This document shows positions 46,767 to 56,804 of a stretch of 64,000 bases of DNA, piece by piece. The stretch lies in contig NZ_JACHNF010000001.1 in assembly GCF_014205295.1 (NCBI RefSeq), positions 2,542,001 to 2,606,000 on the forward strand, written 5' to 3'. This DNA is from Kribbella solani. GTDB taxonomy: Bacteria > Actinomycetota > Actinomycetes > Propionibacteriales > Kribbellaceae. Numbering within the stretch: the first letter of the stretch is position 1; every line of letters begins with the position of its first letter. Made by a program: the position numbers and the translations under genes. The notes below the pieces were generated by a model. The model searched no databases and had not been told where the DNA came from. It worked only from the letters and a program-made list of their open reading frames with translations.

Positions 46767-48167
46767 TCAGCGGCGGCGGCGCCAAGGGCCGGTGATCGCG
46801 TAGGTGATGCCGGGGGCGTAGACGTTGAAGAACATCGTGCGGCCGTCGGCGGCGAAGCCGGCGCCGGACAGTTCGCCGTACGACGGCTGGTCCGCGGTGC
46901 CGGTGTTCACCCGGTTGCGGGCGAACTTGAACACCTCGCCATCCTCGGTCGTACCCAGGATGTGCTGCTCGCCGAGCCCGTCCTCGCACATCATCAGCCC
47001 GCCGTACGGCGACATCGTGATGTTGTCCGGGGCATCGAACTCGGGATCGTCCGAACCCGGTTTCGGCCGGGTGAAGATCACTTCCAGCCGGAGCGTGCGC
47101 TTGCGCGGGTCGAGCCGCCAGACCTGACCGTCGTGATCGACCTTCGGGCCGAGCTCGGTCCGGGCGAAGGACGAGACGAAGTACACGCAGCGGTCCAGGT
47201 CACCCCACCAGCACCCTTCGAGCTTGTACCCGCCGGTGATCGGCTTGGCGTAGTCCTGTGCCCGGACCGACTCGCTCTTCGCCAGCGGATCCGGCACGGT
47301 CACCCACTGCACGTCGTGGAACTCGGTGCCGGCTTCCTGCACCACCGACAGATCCGGCAGACCCGGGATGTGCATCGCCTGCAGCTCGCCACCCGCGCGG
47401 AGCGTGCCCCAGCCGCCGCGTGGACGGTTCGGGAGGAAGCGGTAGAAGCCACCCAGCGGCGCGACGAACGCGTCCTCGGTCTCGTAGACGATCCCGGTCC
47501 GCGGGTCGATCGCGACCGCCTCGTGCTGGAACCGGCCCATCGCGGTCAGCGCGACCGGACTCGCGTTCCGGCGGTCGTCGTACGGGTCGACCTCGAAGAT
47601 GAACCCGTGGTCCTTGGTGTACCCGCTCTCGCCCGCCTTGAGCTCGGTCTCCTCACACGTCAGCCAGGTACGCCAGGGGGTGTGCCCGCCGGAGCAGTTG
47701 ATCGCCGTACCGCCGAGGCTGACGTACTCCTTGCTGGTCGCGTTGTGCCGATCCACGACCAGCGTGCTGGTCCCGCCCGCGGCGCCCGGGTCGTACGTCC
47801 GATCGGCCGGCGCGACGACCTTGATCTTCGTCGTCGGGCTGCATTCGTGGTTCCGGACCAGGCGCGAACCGCCGTGCCGGTCCGGGAAGACGCCCATCCC
47901 GTCGAACCGGCTCGGGATCTTCAGGCCGTCGGGGCGGACGGTCCCTTCGCGGGACAGGATCCGGTAGCTGAACCCGCGGGGCAGGTCGAGCATCCCGGCC
48001 GGGTCCTCGATCAGTGGTCCGTACCCGATCTTCGGCCCGGACGTGCCGAGCGCGGGCTGTGCCGTGTACAGCGCGTCGACCGACCCGGCCACGCTGACCG
48101 CCACTCCGGCCGCGGCGGCGCGGCCGACGAACTGACGCCTGGACAGGGAACTGGAGCTTTCGGGCAT
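46767..48167 (-). CDS. Tat-exported PhoX/DUF839-family protein
   Basis: 466 residues from ATG 48167, with GAGGAG about 7 nt upstream. The twin-arginine signal LSRRQFVGRAAAAGVAVSVA is clear. The mature domain is the DUF839/PhoX beta-propeller: LPRGFSYRILSREG, RNHECSPTTKI, GGTSTLVVDRHNATSKEYVS, EVDPYDDRRN and SPYGGLMMCEDG. PhoX proteins are Ca/Fe alkaline phosphatases; many actinomycete relatives have no tested activity, so the phosphatase role is an inference. No Pho box was seen. Not part of the adjacent his operon, being 100 bp downstream with its own SD. Confidence 0.85.
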   Translation of the reverse strand: MPESSSSLSRRQFVGRAAAAGVAVSVAGSVDALYTAQPALGTSGPKIGYGPLIEDPAGMLDLPRGFSYRILSREGTVRPDGLKIPSRFDGMGVFPDRHGGSRLVRNHECSPTTKIKVVAPADRTYDPGAAGGTSTLVVDRHNATSKEYVSLGGTAINCSGGHTPWRTWLTCEETELKAGESGYTKDHGFIFEVDPYDDRRNASPVALTAMGRFQHEAVAIDPRTGIVYETEDAFVAPLGGFYRFLPNRPRGGWGTLRAGGELQAMHIPGLPDLSVVQEAGTEFHDVQWVTVPDPLAKSESVRAQDYAKPITGGYKLEGCWWGDLDRCVYFVSSFARTELGPKVDHDGQVWRLDPRKRTLRLEVIFTRPKPGSDDPEFDAPDNITMSPYGGLMMCEDGLGEQHILGTTEDGEVFKFARNRVNTGTADQPSYGELSGAGFAADGRTMFFNVYAPGITYAITGPWRRRR

Positions 48168-48267
48168 GGGCGGTCTCCTCGCTCGATGACAAGCAGTGGT
48201 GACCAGTGAACGTACGGTAAACAACAACCCAACGGCAACTGAACGAGTGTCAGCAACTCACCGTGAG

Positions 48268-48909
48268 CTACAGGGAGCGGACCCAGTTCTCCAGCAGAGT
48301 GGCGCCGGCGTCGCCGGACTTCTCCGGGTGGAACTGGGTAGCGGTCAGCGGGCCGTTCTCGACCGCGGCGACGAACTTGTCGCCGCCGTACGTGGTCCAG
48401 GTGACCCGCGGCGTGACCGACGCGCGGGTATCGGTCAGCTCCCAGCGGCGGACGCCGTACGAGTGCACGAAGTAGAACCGCTCCTTCTCGATGCCCTCGA
48501 ACAAGGTGGTGCCGGCGGGTACGTCGACCGTGTTCCAGCCCATGTGCGGCACCGGCTGGGCGTCCTCCGGCTGCAGCCGCTCGACCGTACCCGGCCACTG
48601 CTCGCAGCCGTCGGTCTCGACACCGTGCTCGATCCCGCGGGCGAACAGGATCTGCATACCGACGCAGATCCCGAGCACCGGCCGGCCGCCGGTCAGCCGC
48701 CGGTCGACCACGACATCACCGCGGACCGCCGTCAGCCCGGTCATGCAGGCCGCGAAGGCGCCGACGCCCGGCACCAGCAACCCGTCGGCGTTACAGGCCG
48801 CGTCGAAGTCCGCGGTCACGGTGACGTCGGCGCCGACGCGTTGCAGCGCCCGCTCCCCCGACCGGATGTTGCCCGACCCGTAGTCGAGCAGGACCACCTT
48901 CTTCGTCAC
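48268..48909 (-). CDS. hisH: Imidazole glycerol phosphate synthase, glutaminase subunit
   Basis: 213 residues from GTG 48909. Class I glutamine amidotransferase with nucleophile Cys82 in GICVGMQ and the His/Glu pair in TQFHPEKSG; the oxyanion region is PGVGAF. Supplies ammonia to HisF, which is not in this window. Last gene of the hisD-C-B-H operon, 40 bp after hisB. Confidence 0.96.
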   Translation of the reverse strand: MTKKVVLLDYGSGNIRSGERALQRVGADVTVTADFDAACNADGLLVPGVGAFAACMTGLTAVRGDVVVDRRLTGGRPVLGICVGMQILFARGIEHGVETDGCEQWPGTVERLQPEDAQPVPHMGWNTVDVPAGTTLFEGIEKERFYFVHSYGVRRWELTDTRASVTPRVTWTTYGGDKFVAAVENGPLTATQFHPEKSGDAGATLLENWVRSL

Positions 48910-48949
48910 CGCGCCGACCTCACCGCTACCGGCATCCCCTCTACCGGCG

Positions 48950-49549
48950 TCACAGGGCGCCCTTGGTGGACGGGATGCCTGGCTGCCGCGGGTCCAGCTC
49001 GGCCGCGGCCCGCAGCGCCCGGGCGAACGCCTTGAACTGGGCCTCGACGATGTGGTGCGGATCGCGCCCGGACAGCACCCGGATGTGTACGCAGATCGCC
49101 GCGTTGAACGCGAGCGTCTCGAACACGTGCTGGGTCAGCGATCCCGCGTAGTCGCCGCCGATGATCGCGTACACCTGTCCTTCCGGCTCGCCGGTGTGTA
49201 CGCAGTACGGCCGGCCGGACAGGTCGACCGTGCAGTGTACGAGCGCCTCGTCCAGCGGTACGGTCGCGTCGCCGAAGCGGCGGATGCCGCGCTTGTCACC
49301 GAGCGCCTCGCGAAGCGCCTGGCCGATGCCGATCGCGGTGTCCTCGACGGTGTGGTGCGCGTCGATCTCCAGGTCGCCGACCGTATTCACGTGCAGGTCG
49401 AGCAGCGCGTGCTTGGCCAGCGCGTTCAGCATGTGGTCGTAGAACCCCACGCCGGTGGAGATGTCGGCCCGGCCGGTGCCGTCGAGCTCCAGCTCGACCA
49501 GCACCTTGGACTCACTCGTCTCACGGTCGATCCGCGCACTGCGCGTCAT
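48950..49549 (-). CDS. hisB: Imidazoleglycerol-phosphate dehydratase
   Basis: 199 residues, monofunctional (no histidinol-phosphatase domain). Two metal-binding repeats: DAHHTVED near residue 63 and [17 protein letters not shown] near residue 163, plus GVGFYDHML. Histidine biosynthesis. ATG overlaps the hisC stop by 4 nt. Confidence 0.97.
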   Translation of the reverse strand: MTRSARIDRETSESKVLVELELDGTGRADISTGVGFYDHMLNALAKHALLDLHVNTVGDLEIDAHHTVEDTAIGIGQALREALGDKRGIRRFGDATVPLDEALVHCTVDLSGRPYCVHTGEPEGQVYAIIGGDYAGSLTQHVFETLAFNAAICVHIRVLSGRDPHHIVEAQFKAFARALRAAAELDPRQPGIPSTKGAL

Positions 49550-50664
49550 GTCTGCCTTCCCACGTCGGACTTGAGGATGCGCTCCAGTGAAGCGCGGAAC
49601 GCGGCCATTTCCTCGCCGGTTCCGATCGAGACCCGGAGCCAGCCGGCCGGGCCGGTCTCGCGAATCAGTACGCCGTCGTCCAGCAGTGCCTGCCAGACCG
49701 CGTGCCGGTCCGCGAACGTACCGAAAAGAACGAAGTTCGCGTCCGAGTCGACCGCGCGCAGCCCGACCGACCGCAGCCAGTCGACGGTCTCGTCGCGCTC
49801 GACCCGGAGCTGCTCGACCCGGCCGAGCAGCTCGTCGGAGTGCCGCAGCGCGGCCCGCGCGACCGCCTGCGTCACCGCGGACAGGTGGTACGGCAACCGG
49901 ACGATCCGCAGCGCGTCGACGAACTGCTTGCTGGCGGCAAGGTATCCGACCCGGCCGCCGGCCATCGCGAATGCCTTCGACATCGTCCGCGCGACCGCGA
50001 GATTCGGGTACGCGGGCAGCAACGAGACCGCGCTGGGCGTACCGCCGCGGCGGAACTCCGCGTACGCCTCGTCCACCACGACGACCGATCCGAGCGCGGC
50101 CGCCTGCGCGACGATCGCCTCGGTCACGTCGATCGGCAGCGCCGTACCGGTCGGGTTGTTCGGTGAGGCGAGCAGCACGACCGACGGGCGGTGCCGGGAG
50201 ATCGCGGCGATCGCCTTGCTCCGGTCCAGCGTGAAGTCCTCGGCCCGGCGGCCGGCCACCCAGGCGGTGTTGGTGTCCCGCGCGTACTCCGGGTACATCG
50301 AGTAGGTCGGGGCGAAGGACAGCGCCGTCCGCCCCGGGCCGCCGAAGGCCTGCAGGATGTGCAGCATCACCTCGTTCGACCCGTTGGCCGCCCAGAGCTG
50401 CTCGGGCTCGAGGTGTGCGCCGGACTCACGAGCCAGGTACGCCGCGAGGTCGGCGCGCAGCCCGAGGAAATCGCGGTCCGGGTAGCGGTTCATCCCCCGG
50501 GCGGCGACCGCGACGTCCGCGGCGATGTCCGCGACCGCGTGCTCGCTCGGCGGGTACGGGTTCTCGTTGACGTTCAGCAGCACCGGGACGTCGAGCTGTG
50601 GGGCGCCGTACGGCTCGAAGCTTTTCAGCTCCTCGCGGATCGGCAGCCCGTCGAAGGCGCCCAT
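49546..50664 (-). CDS. hisC: Histidinol-phosphate aminotransferase
   Basis: 372 residues from ATG 50664 ([20 protein letters not shown]), which shares one base with the hisD stop (TGATG). PLP enzyme motifs: [33 protein letters not shown] and the Schiff-base lysine in [15 protein letters not shown]. Upstream open frame is hisD shadow. Makes histidinol phosphate from imidazole acetol phosphate. Confidence 0.96.
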   Translation of the reverse strand: MGAFDGLPIREELKSFEPYGAPQLDVPVLLNVNENPYPPSEHAVADIAADVAVAARGMNRYPDRDFLGLRADLAAYLARESGAHLEPEQLWAANGSNEVMLHILQAFGGPGRTALSFAPTYSMYPEYARDTNTAWVAGRRAEDFTLDRSKAIAAISRHRPSVVLLASPNNPTGTALPIDVTEAIVAQAAALGSVVVVDEAYAEFRRGGTPSAVSLLPAYPNLAVARTMSKAFAMAGGRVGYLAASKQFVDALRIVRLPYHLSAVTQAVARAALRHSDELLGRVEQLRVERDETVDWLRSVGLRAVDSDANFVLFGTFADRHAVWQALLDDGVLIRETGPAGWLRVSIGTGEEMAAFRASLERILKSDVGRQT

Positions 50665-51989
50665 CAGCTCTCCCCGGGGAAGCGCGCCGACACCGCCGCG
50701 CCGTGGGCCGGCAGGTCCTCGGCGTGCGCCAGCGTACGCACGTGACCGGCGACCTCGTGCAGCGCGTCCCGGGTGTAGTTCACGACGTGTACGGCCTTGA
50801 GGAAACTGCGCACGGACAGACCGGACGAGTGACACGCGCAACCGGCCGTCGGGAGGACGTGGTTGGACCCGGCGCAGTAGTCACCGAGCGAAACCGGCGA
50901 CCAGCTGCCGACGAAGATCGCGCCGGCGTTGGTGATCCGGCCGGCCCGCTCCTCGGCGTCGACGGTCTGGATCTCCAGGTGCTCGGCTGCGTACGCGTCC
51001 ACGAACGCGGTGCCCTGATCGAGATCGTCGACCAGCACGACGGCAGACTGCTGCCCTTCGAGCGCCTCGGTGACCCGATCGGCGTGCTTGGTCCGGGCAA
51101 CCTGGATCGGCAACTCGGCGGCCACCTGAGCGGCCAGAGTTTCCGACGGCGTCACCAGGACGCCGGCGGCCATCGGGTCGTGCTCGGCCTGACTGATCAG
51201 GTCGGCCGCGACGTGCTTCGGGTCGGCGGAGTCGTCGGCCAGGATCGCGATCTCGGTCGGGCCGGCCTCGGAGTCGATCCCGACCTCACCCAGCAGCGCG
51301 CGCTTCGCGGCGACCACATAGATGTTGCCCGGGCCGGTGATCAGGTTGACCTTGCGACAGCCGTCGAAGCCGTACGCGAAACCGGCGATCGCCTGCGCGC
51401 CACCCATCGCGTACACCTCCTCGATCCCGAGCAACGCACAGACCGCGAGCACGGTCGGGTGCGGCAGGCCGCCGAAATCCTTCTGCGGCGGCGAGGCGAT
51501 GGCCAGCGACGGCACGCCCGCGACCTGCGCCGGCACGACATTCATCAGCACCGACGACGCCAGCGGCGCGCGGCCACCGGGTACGTACAGGCCGACGCGC
51601 TGAACCGGAACGTACCGCTGGGTCACCCGCCCGCCGGGCGCGGGCTCGGAGACGACATCCGCGGTGAGCTCGTCCTCGCTGACCTCGCGGACGCGACGGA
51701 TCGACTCCTCGAAGGCGCTCCGCACCACCGGGTCGAGCTCTTCCAGGGCAAGCTTCAGGGCGTCGGCCGGGACCCGCGGGTCCTCGACCCGGACATGGTC
51801 GAACTTCTCGCCGTACTCCCGGATCGCCTCGAGGCCGCGATGGCGGACGTCCAGGCAGATGGGTCGGACGACGTCGAGAGCCTTCTCGACGTCGAACACG
51901 GCTCGGGGGACGAGGGCATGCACTTCGGCTTGGAGGTCGGTAACCTCTCCGGCCGCCACTCGGCCCCGCAGGTCGACGCGGCGAATCAT
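50664..51989 (-). CDS. hisD: Histidinol dehydrogenase
   Basis: 441 residues. Zn/NAD-dependent enzyme for the last two steps of histidine synthesis. Signatures: [63 protein letters not shown] and AEHLEIQT. Head of the his operon; a TAGACT -10 box ends 6 nt before the ATG. Confidence 0.97.
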   Translation of the reverse strand: MIRRVDLRGRVAAGEVTDLQAEVHALVPRAVFDVEKALDVVRPICLDVRHRGLEAIREYGEKFDHVRVEDPRVPADALKLALEELDPVVRSAFEESIRRVREVSEDELTADVVSEPAPGGRVTQRYVPVQRVGLYVPGGRAPLASSVLMNVVPAQVAGVPSLAIASPPQKDFGGLPHPTVLAVCALLGIEEVYAMGGAQAIAGFAYGFDGCRKVNLITGPGNIYVVAAKRALLGEVGIDSEAGPTEIAILADDSADPKHVAADLISQAEHDPMAAGVLVTPSETLAAQVAAELPIQVARTKHADRVTEALEGQQSAVVLVDDLDQGTAFVDAYAAEHLEIQTVDAEERAGRITNAGAIFVGSWSPVSLGDYCAGSNHVLPTAGCACHSSGLSVRSFLKAVHVVNYTRDALHEVAGHVRTLAHAEDLPAHGAAVSARFPGES

Positions 51990-51995
51990 GCCGTC

Positions 51996-52001
51996 AGTCT
52001 A
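51996..52001 (-). promoter_or_regulatory. Putative -10 box of the his operon (leaderless)
   Basis: TAGACT on the minus strand, 6 nt before the hisD ATG, with no SD sequence. No clear -35 box. Confidence 0.5.
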
Positions 52002-52069
52002 GTGCCGCCCGGCACCCGGCCCGACCGGGATATCCACAACCCGGTCGTGCCGGACGTCAGCGACCGCTC

Positions 52070-55000
52070 TCAGCTGAAGCGGATCGCGTCCGTGACCGTC
52101 TGCTCGGTCTGGTTACCGTCGCCGTCGACCACCTTCGCCCGCAACGACACCGACGCTCCGGCCGGCGCCGGGAACTGCGCGACGTACTGGCCGGCAGCCG
52201 TGCGCACGAGTTTGACCGGCTTCCAGTCCGCCGCGGCACCATCGGCGTACTCGACGGTGAACTTGTCGATCCGCGGCAACGAAGCCCCGGTCTGGTGATC
52301 GATCACGACCGGCACCGACAACGTCTTCTTCCGGGGTGTCAGGTTGTGATCGTCGACCACCGGCCGGTACCGGATGCCGAGCGCGGGCAACAGAACCTGT
52401 TCGGTACTCGCACCTGAGCGGAACGTCCAGGAGTGCTCGACCTTGGTACTGAACCGCGACACCGAATGCCGGTCGAGCGTACTGACCAGCTTGTAGGTAG
52501 CCGGCTCCGGCGGCAGACCGATCGGGTTGGCCCAGCCGAAGCGGTTGTCGTAGTCCGAGATCAGGACCCCGTCGCGATACAGCTTGCTGGTCCGGGAGTC
52601 GGCCGCGGCGGTGATGCCTCCGCCGCCACCCCCGCCCGCGTCCGCGAGCGGCGAGATGACGAGCCCCAGCACGTCGGCCTCGCGGAACGCGTAGCTGGGC
52701 GCCGGCGCGAAGGCGGCAACGTTGAACGCTTCCCGGTAGTGCCGTCCGGCCTGGTACGGCGCTACCGTCCGGTTCATCTCCGTCAGCAAAACGTCCGGAG
52801 CCCCGGCATCGAACTCACTGACACCCGTGTTGACCTCGCTCCGCGGGGTGTTGTCCGGAGCCGGATCGTGGAACAACGTCCGCTTGGCCGGCAGGTCGTA
52901 CGCGATCTCGTCGGCGTAGCCGAAGCCCCACCCGCTCGAAACCAGGCCCCGGCGGCCGGAGGTGGCGTTGAAGGTCTGGTCGACCCGGACCATCTTCGCC
53001 GGGTCCAGCGTCCGCCGGATCCCGGTCGGGTACCGCCCCGGCAGTTTCTCCACCTGGACGAAGCCGTACGGCGAGTTGTCGAACGTACCGTCCGCGTTCC
53101 GGCGCGCCCACCGCGTACTCAGGTCGCCGGTCACGCCCGGCGCGGGTGGTCCGATCTGAGCGGTGAAGATCGCGGTCGGGTCGTCGAAGCCGTAGCGCAG
53201 TCCGAAGTACCAGTCGCCCGGCATGGTAAGCCCGGCCGCGCCGACGGTCAGCACGGCGTCGCGCCGTGGCACCGAGATCTGGATCGGTCGCGCCAGCCGG
53301 GCGTCCATGACCACCGTCGTGTCCTCGGTGAGGTGCAGCATCGGCCGGACCATGCGGTACTTGGCCGGTTCGTCCTTCCCTGGCCTGGCGACTTCGAGCG
53401 TGCCGCTGAGCATGTAGTCGTCCTTGGGCAGCCGGATCTTGACCGTCCCGCTGGGGTCCTGCAGGTCGATCGGCCACTGCTCCTTGGTGAAGACCGAGCT
53501 GTACGCATCCGGAGCCGGCTTTCCGTCCAGGCCCAGGTGCTTGACGGTGAGGGTGTGGTGCTCGATCTCCTTGTAGATCGCGAGCGTCGTACTGACGGAT
53601 TGTCCGCCCGCGGAAGCGGTCACCCGGCCGCTGTAGTAACCGTTCGGGCCGGCGTTGTTCGTGGCCAGCGTCACCGGGACCTCAGCCGTACCGCCGACCG
53701 GTACGGTCAAGGTGGTCGCGCCGAGCCGCACGGCTCCCTCCGGCGCCGGCTTCCCGTCCTGGTCGACCAAGGTTGCGGCGAGGCTCAACTCGACCGGTGC
53801 GGAACCGTCGTTGCGGTACCCGAGAGTCTTGGTCACCGGCTGGTCGTCGTCGTGCGGGTAGGACGCCGTACCGAACGACAGCGAGTTGACCGTGGGTCCG
53901 AACGACACCGAGATGGCCTTCGCCACATCGACGCGGCCGTTGCCCTGCTCGAACGTCGACTGACCATCGAGCTGCTTGGCGGTCGCGGCGAGCTGCGCCT
54001 TCAGTTTCGGCGCGGTCCAGTCCGGGTGCTGCTGGGCCAGGATCGCGGCCGCACCGGCGACATGCGGCGTCGCCATCGACGTACCGTTCAGCGACGAGTA
54101 GTTGTCGTCGACCGGCGTCCCGATCCCGCCGTCCTTGGCGCGGGCGGCGACGATCCCGACGCCCGGGGCGGTCACGTCCGGCTTCACCGCGCCGTCGAGC
54201 CGCGGGCCGCGGCTGGAGAACGTCGCCAGCCGGTCCTGCTTGTCGACGGCACCGACGGTGAGGGCGGCGTCCGCGCTCCCCGGCGACTCGATCGTCCGCG
54301 TTCCGTCCTCGCCGGAGTTGCCGGCGGCAACGACGAACAGGGCGCCGGTCTGCGCGGTGAGCCGGTTGACTGCCTCTTCCACCGGATCGATCTCGGGATC
54401 GTCGGGGCCACCGATACTCACGTTGATGACCTTCGCCTTGACGTCGGTGGCGGCCCACTCCATCCCGGCGATCATCGCGGACATGCTGCATCCGTCCAGT
54501 TCGCAGACCTTGGCGTCGTACAGCTTGGCCCCCGGCGCCACGCCCTTGTACTTGCCGTTCGACGCGGCCGCGCTGCCGGCGATGATGCTCGCCACGTGCG
54601 TACCGTGCCCGATCTGGTCACCAGCCGGGTCGGTGCTGAAGTTGCGTGCACCAGCCAGTACCGGCTTGAGGTCCGGGTGGTTCGCGTCGACCCCACTGTC
54701 GACCACCGCGACGCGTACGCCGGAACCGGTGTACCCGGCCTGCCACGCGGCGGGGGCGCCGATCTGCGGTACGGACTGGTCGAGCGTCGGCCGCAGCTTC
54801 GCGTCGAGCCAGACCTTCTTGACTCCGGCCACGGCCCGGGCGCCGGTCAGTTGCTTCAGAAAAGTCGTCGCGGACCGCTTGCCGACCTTGACGGCTGCCC
54901 CGTCGATGGCCGGCAACTGGCCGGCCGATTTCGCGCCCGCGAGTGCCTTCGGCTTCGCGGCGTACGTGACGATCAGCGGGATCTCCGCCGTACTCCGGTC

Positions 55001-55375
55001 GTCCAAACCCTGCTTGATCAACCCGGCGACATCGAACAGCGACCGGTCCAGCTTGCCGGTGGCAACGTCCCGCGCGACGTCCGACGGGATCACGAAGAGC
55101 TGGTCCTTGCCGACCCGCTGCTCGAACTGCACCCTCCGCCCGGCACCCGGCGTCACCTGCACCTGCCCACCCGCGCCGACGGCGACCCGATCACCGGTCA
55201 GCAACGTCACCCGCCCCATCGGCAACTTAGGCTGCCCGGCCGGCTGCTCCGGCGGCTGTGCGGTTGGCTGCCCACTCATTTCCCCGGCCCGCGCGGATGG
55301 CGCGCCGGCCAGCCCGGCGATCAGCGCGGTCACCACCACGCCGGCCCGCACCCTCGATCTCCGTCGATTCCGCAT
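52070..55375 (-). CDS. Secreted S8 (subtilisin-like) serine protease, 1101 residues
   Basis: ATG 55375 has GGAGGGAC 2 nt upstream. Signal peptide to about Ala30 (ARA-GE), then a Pro/Gln-rich stretch and an inhibitory propeptide-like region (about 50-200). The catalytic domain has Asp226 in VAVVDSGVDANHPD, His260 in GHGTHVASI, Asn353 in AAGNSG and Ser433 in NGTSMATPHVAG. About 600 more residues form beta-rich modules that probably bind cell wall or substrate. Single gene, divergent from the LON-domain gene. Extracellular protein degradation. Confidence 0.95.
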   Translation of the reverse strand: MRNRRRSRVRAGVVVTALIAGLAGAPSARAGEMSGQPTAQPPEQPAGQPKLPMGRVTLLTGDRVAVGAGGQVQVTPGAGRRVQFEQRVGKDQLFVIPSDVARDVATGKLDRSLFDVAGLIKQGLDDRSTAEIPLIVTYAAKPKALAGAKSAGQLPAIDGAAVKVGKRSATTFLKQLTGARAVAGVKKVWLDAKLRPTLDQSVPQIGAPAAWQAGYTGSGVRVAVVDSGVDANHPDLKPVLAGARNFSTDPAGDQIGHGTHVASIIAGSAAASNGKYKGVAPGAKLYDAKVCELDGCSMSAMIAGMEWAATDVKAKVINVSIGGPDDPEIDPVEEAVNRLTAQTGALFVVAAGNSGEDGTRTIESPGSADAALTVGAVDKQDRLATFSSRGPRLDGAVKPDVTAPGVGIVAARAKDGGIGTPVDDNYSSLNGTSMATPHVAGAAAILAQQHPDWTAPKLKAQLAATAKQLDGQSTFEQGNGRVDVAKAISVSFGPTVNSLSFGTASYPHDDDQPVTKTLGYRNDGSAPVELSLAATLVDQDGKPAPEGAVRLGATTLTVPVGGTAEVPVTLATNNAGPNGYYSGRVTASAGGQSVSTTLAIYKEIEHHTLTVKHLGLDGKPAPDAYSSVFTKEQWPIDLQDPSGTVKIRLPKDDYMLSGTLEVARPGKDEPAKYRMVRPMLHLTEDTTVVMDARLARPIQISVPRRDAVLTVGAAGLTMPGDWYFGLRYGFDDPTAIFTAQIGPPAPGVTGDLSTRWARRNADGTFDNSPYGFVQVEKLPGRYPTGIRRTLDPAKMVRVDQTFNATSGRRGLVSSGWGFGYADEIAYDLPAKRTLFHDPAPDNTPRSEVNTGVSEFDAGAPDVLLTEMNRTVAPYQAGRHYREAFNVAAFAPAPSYAFREADVLGLVISPLADAGGGGGGGITAAADSRTSKLYRDGVLISDYDNRFGWANPIGLPPEPATYKLVSTLDRHSVSRFSTKVEHSWTFRSGASTEQVLLPALGIRYRPVVDDHNLTPRKKTLSVPVVIDHQTGASLPRIDKFTVEYADGAAADWKPVKLVRTAAGQYVAQFPAPAGASVSLRAKVVDGDGNQTEQTVTDAIRFS

Positions 55376-55505
55376 ATGTCCCTCCAGATCGCGACGTCCT
55401 CACCTGCAAGGACGCGCGACCGCCCGAATCGCTGTGTGAGCCGAAGCGAATACCGGCCGTGAACCAGGTTGGTGCCGACCAGGCCTGGGACTGCCGGCCA
55501 TGCCC

Positions 55506-55511
55506 TAGGCT
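55506..55511 (+). promoter_or_regulatory. Putative -10 box of the LON-domain gene
   Basis: TAGGCT ends 6 nt before the ATG at 55518; no SD, so a leaderless message is likely. Confidence 0.45.
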
Positions 55512-55517
55512 CGTCGT

Positions 55518-56189
55518 ATGGACTCCCGCCTGCCGTTGCTCACTGTCGACACGGTGGTCTTTCCCGGGCTGGTGCTCTCGATTCCGGTCACCGACGTCCA
55601 GGGCCGCGCGGTGGTCCGGGACCTGGTCGAGAACGGTGGCGAGCTGGTCTGCGGCGCGCTCGCCGTCCGGGACGGGTACGAGCTGGGTGAGCGCGTCTTC
55701 CGGTCCTTGTACGGGACCGGGTGCGCGGCGACGATCTCCGAGGTGGCGCTCGACCCGGACGACGACGGACCGGTCGAGGTGACACTGACCGGCAACCGGC
55801 GGTTCAAGGTCGCCGAGCTGGACGGCAGCGGCGACTACCTGGTCGCCGACGTCGAGTGGCTGGAGGACGATCTCGGCGACGACCCGCTGGGTACGGCGAC
55901 GATCGCGCTGGCGCGGTTCCGCAAGTACGCGGAGGCGATCAGTGAGATCAGCCTGCCCGGACTGCATCTCGGCGAACTGCCGGACGATCCCGGCACCCTG
56001 TCGTACCTGATGTCGGCCGCGATGAAGCTGATGACGCCGGAGCGGCAGAAGCTGCTGGAGGCTGCGGACGTGACTACCCGGCTGGCCCAGGTGATCGGCC
56101 TGATCGACAGCGAGCTGGCGGCGATCACCGCGCTCCCGTCGCTGCCGGCCGCCGACCTGATCAGCTGGTCGAGCCTCTCCCCCAACTGA
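55518..56189 (+). CDS. LON peptidase substrate-binding-domain protein
   Basis: 223 residues consisting only of a LON N-terminal-type domain: LPLLTVDTVVFPGLVLSIPV at the start, VTLTGNRRFKVAELDGSGDY in the middle, and a helical C-terminal part with AMKLMTPERQKLLEAADVTT. No ATPase or protease domain. Such standalone proteins are common in actinomycetes, often near hisD; function unknown, perhaps an adaptor. MazEF genes follow on the same strand after 39 bp. Confidence 0.85.
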   Translation: MDSRLPLLTVDTVVFPGLVLSIPVTDVQGRAVVRDLVENGGELVCGALAVRDGYELGERVFRSLYGTGCAATISEVALDPDDDGPVEVTLTGNRRFKVAELDGSGDYLVADVEWLEDDLGDDPLGTATIALARFRKYAEAISEISLPGLHLGELPDDPGTLSYLMSAAMKLMTPERQKLLEAADVTTRLAQVIGLIDSELAAITALPSLPAADLISWSSLSPN

Positions 56190-56216
56190 CCGCTACCAGA
56201 TTGAATCCCACGGCGG

Positions 56217-56222
56217 TATGGT
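56217..56222 (+). promoter_or_regulatory. Putative -10 box of the mazEF pair
   Basis: TATGGT ends 6 nt before the antitoxin ATG at 56229, suggesting a separate leaderless transcript in addition to any read-through from the LON gene. Confidence 0.4.
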
Positions 56223-56228
56223 CGTGGT

Positions 56229-56465
56229 ATGAGCAAACAGATCACCGTCCGGTTGCCGGACGACCTGGTCGACTTCATGGACGAGCTGGTCGCCACCGAC
56301 AAGGCGACCAGCCGGGCGTCCGTGGTCGCCCGGGCGATGGAACGTGAACGCCGCCGCGAGCTCGCCGCCCGCGACCTGGCCATCCTGACCGAACACGGCG
56401 ACTACCCCGACTTCGACGGCCTCGCGCCCGCGGCGGCCGGCACCGTCCTCAGCGACCTCGACTGA
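56229..56465 (+). CDS. mazE: Ribbon-helix-helix antitoxin of a MazEF-type pair
   Basis: 78 residues. The N-terminal ribbon-helix-helix motif is MSKQITVRLPDDLVDFMDEL followed by SRASVVARAMERERRRELAA; the C-terminal 25 residues (DFDGLAPAAAGTVLSDLD) are acidic and would wrap the toxin. It binds its own promoter DNA in the usual model. The toxin gene follows after 9 bp. Confidence 0.85.
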   Translation: MSKQITVRLPDDLVDFMDELVATDKATSRASVVARAMERERRRELAARDLAILTEHGDYPDFDGLAPAAAGTVLSDLD

Positions 56466-56474
56466 GGGGCTGCC

Positions 56475-56777
56475 GTGCGCCCGCTCCACATCGCCCGGCT
56501 CGACAAACCGCGGCCGGTGGTGGTGCTGACCCGCGAACTGATCCGCCCGCGGCTCGGCAACGTGACCGTCGCCCCGATCACCAGCACGATCCGTGGCCTG
56601 TCCACCGAGGTGCTGGTCGGCCCGGACAACGGCCTCGACCACTCGAGCGCGATCTCCTGCGACAACATCCAGACCATCCCGAAGGCGCGGCTCGGCCGCC
56701 TGATCGGGTACCTCCACCCCGACCAGGAACCGCTCCTGGCCGAGGCGGTGAACCTGGCCTTCGACCTCGAGTTCTAG
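56475..56777 (+). CDS. mazF: MazF/PemK-family endoribonuclease toxin
   Basis: 100 residues from GTG 56475. MazF fold: RPLHIARLDKPRPVVVLTRE, then GNVTVAPITSTIRGLSTEVL with the conserved Thr/Ser-Thr segment, then SAISCDNIQTIPKARLGRLI near the C-terminus. The family cuts single-stranded mRNA at short motifs. Intact in length and motifs, so presumably active. Antitoxin immediately upstream. Confidence 0.88.
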   Translation: MRPLHIARLDKPRPVVVLTRELIRPRLGNVTVAPITSTIRGLSTEVLVGPDNGLDHSSAISCDNIQTIPKARLGRLIGYLHPDQEPLLAEAVNLAFDLEF

Positions 56778-56804
56778 CGTTCGGGGTCTGGCTATCGAGG
56801 GGTA

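Noticed and set aside
50665..50841. N-terminal extension of hisC
   Set aside because: Overlaps hisD entirely and gives Arg-rich sequence; the ATG at 50664 gives the family N-terminus.
52433..55462. 1009-codon plus-strand ORF opposite the subtilase
   Set aside because: Same artefact; the minus strand carries an intact Asp/His/Ser catalytic triad.
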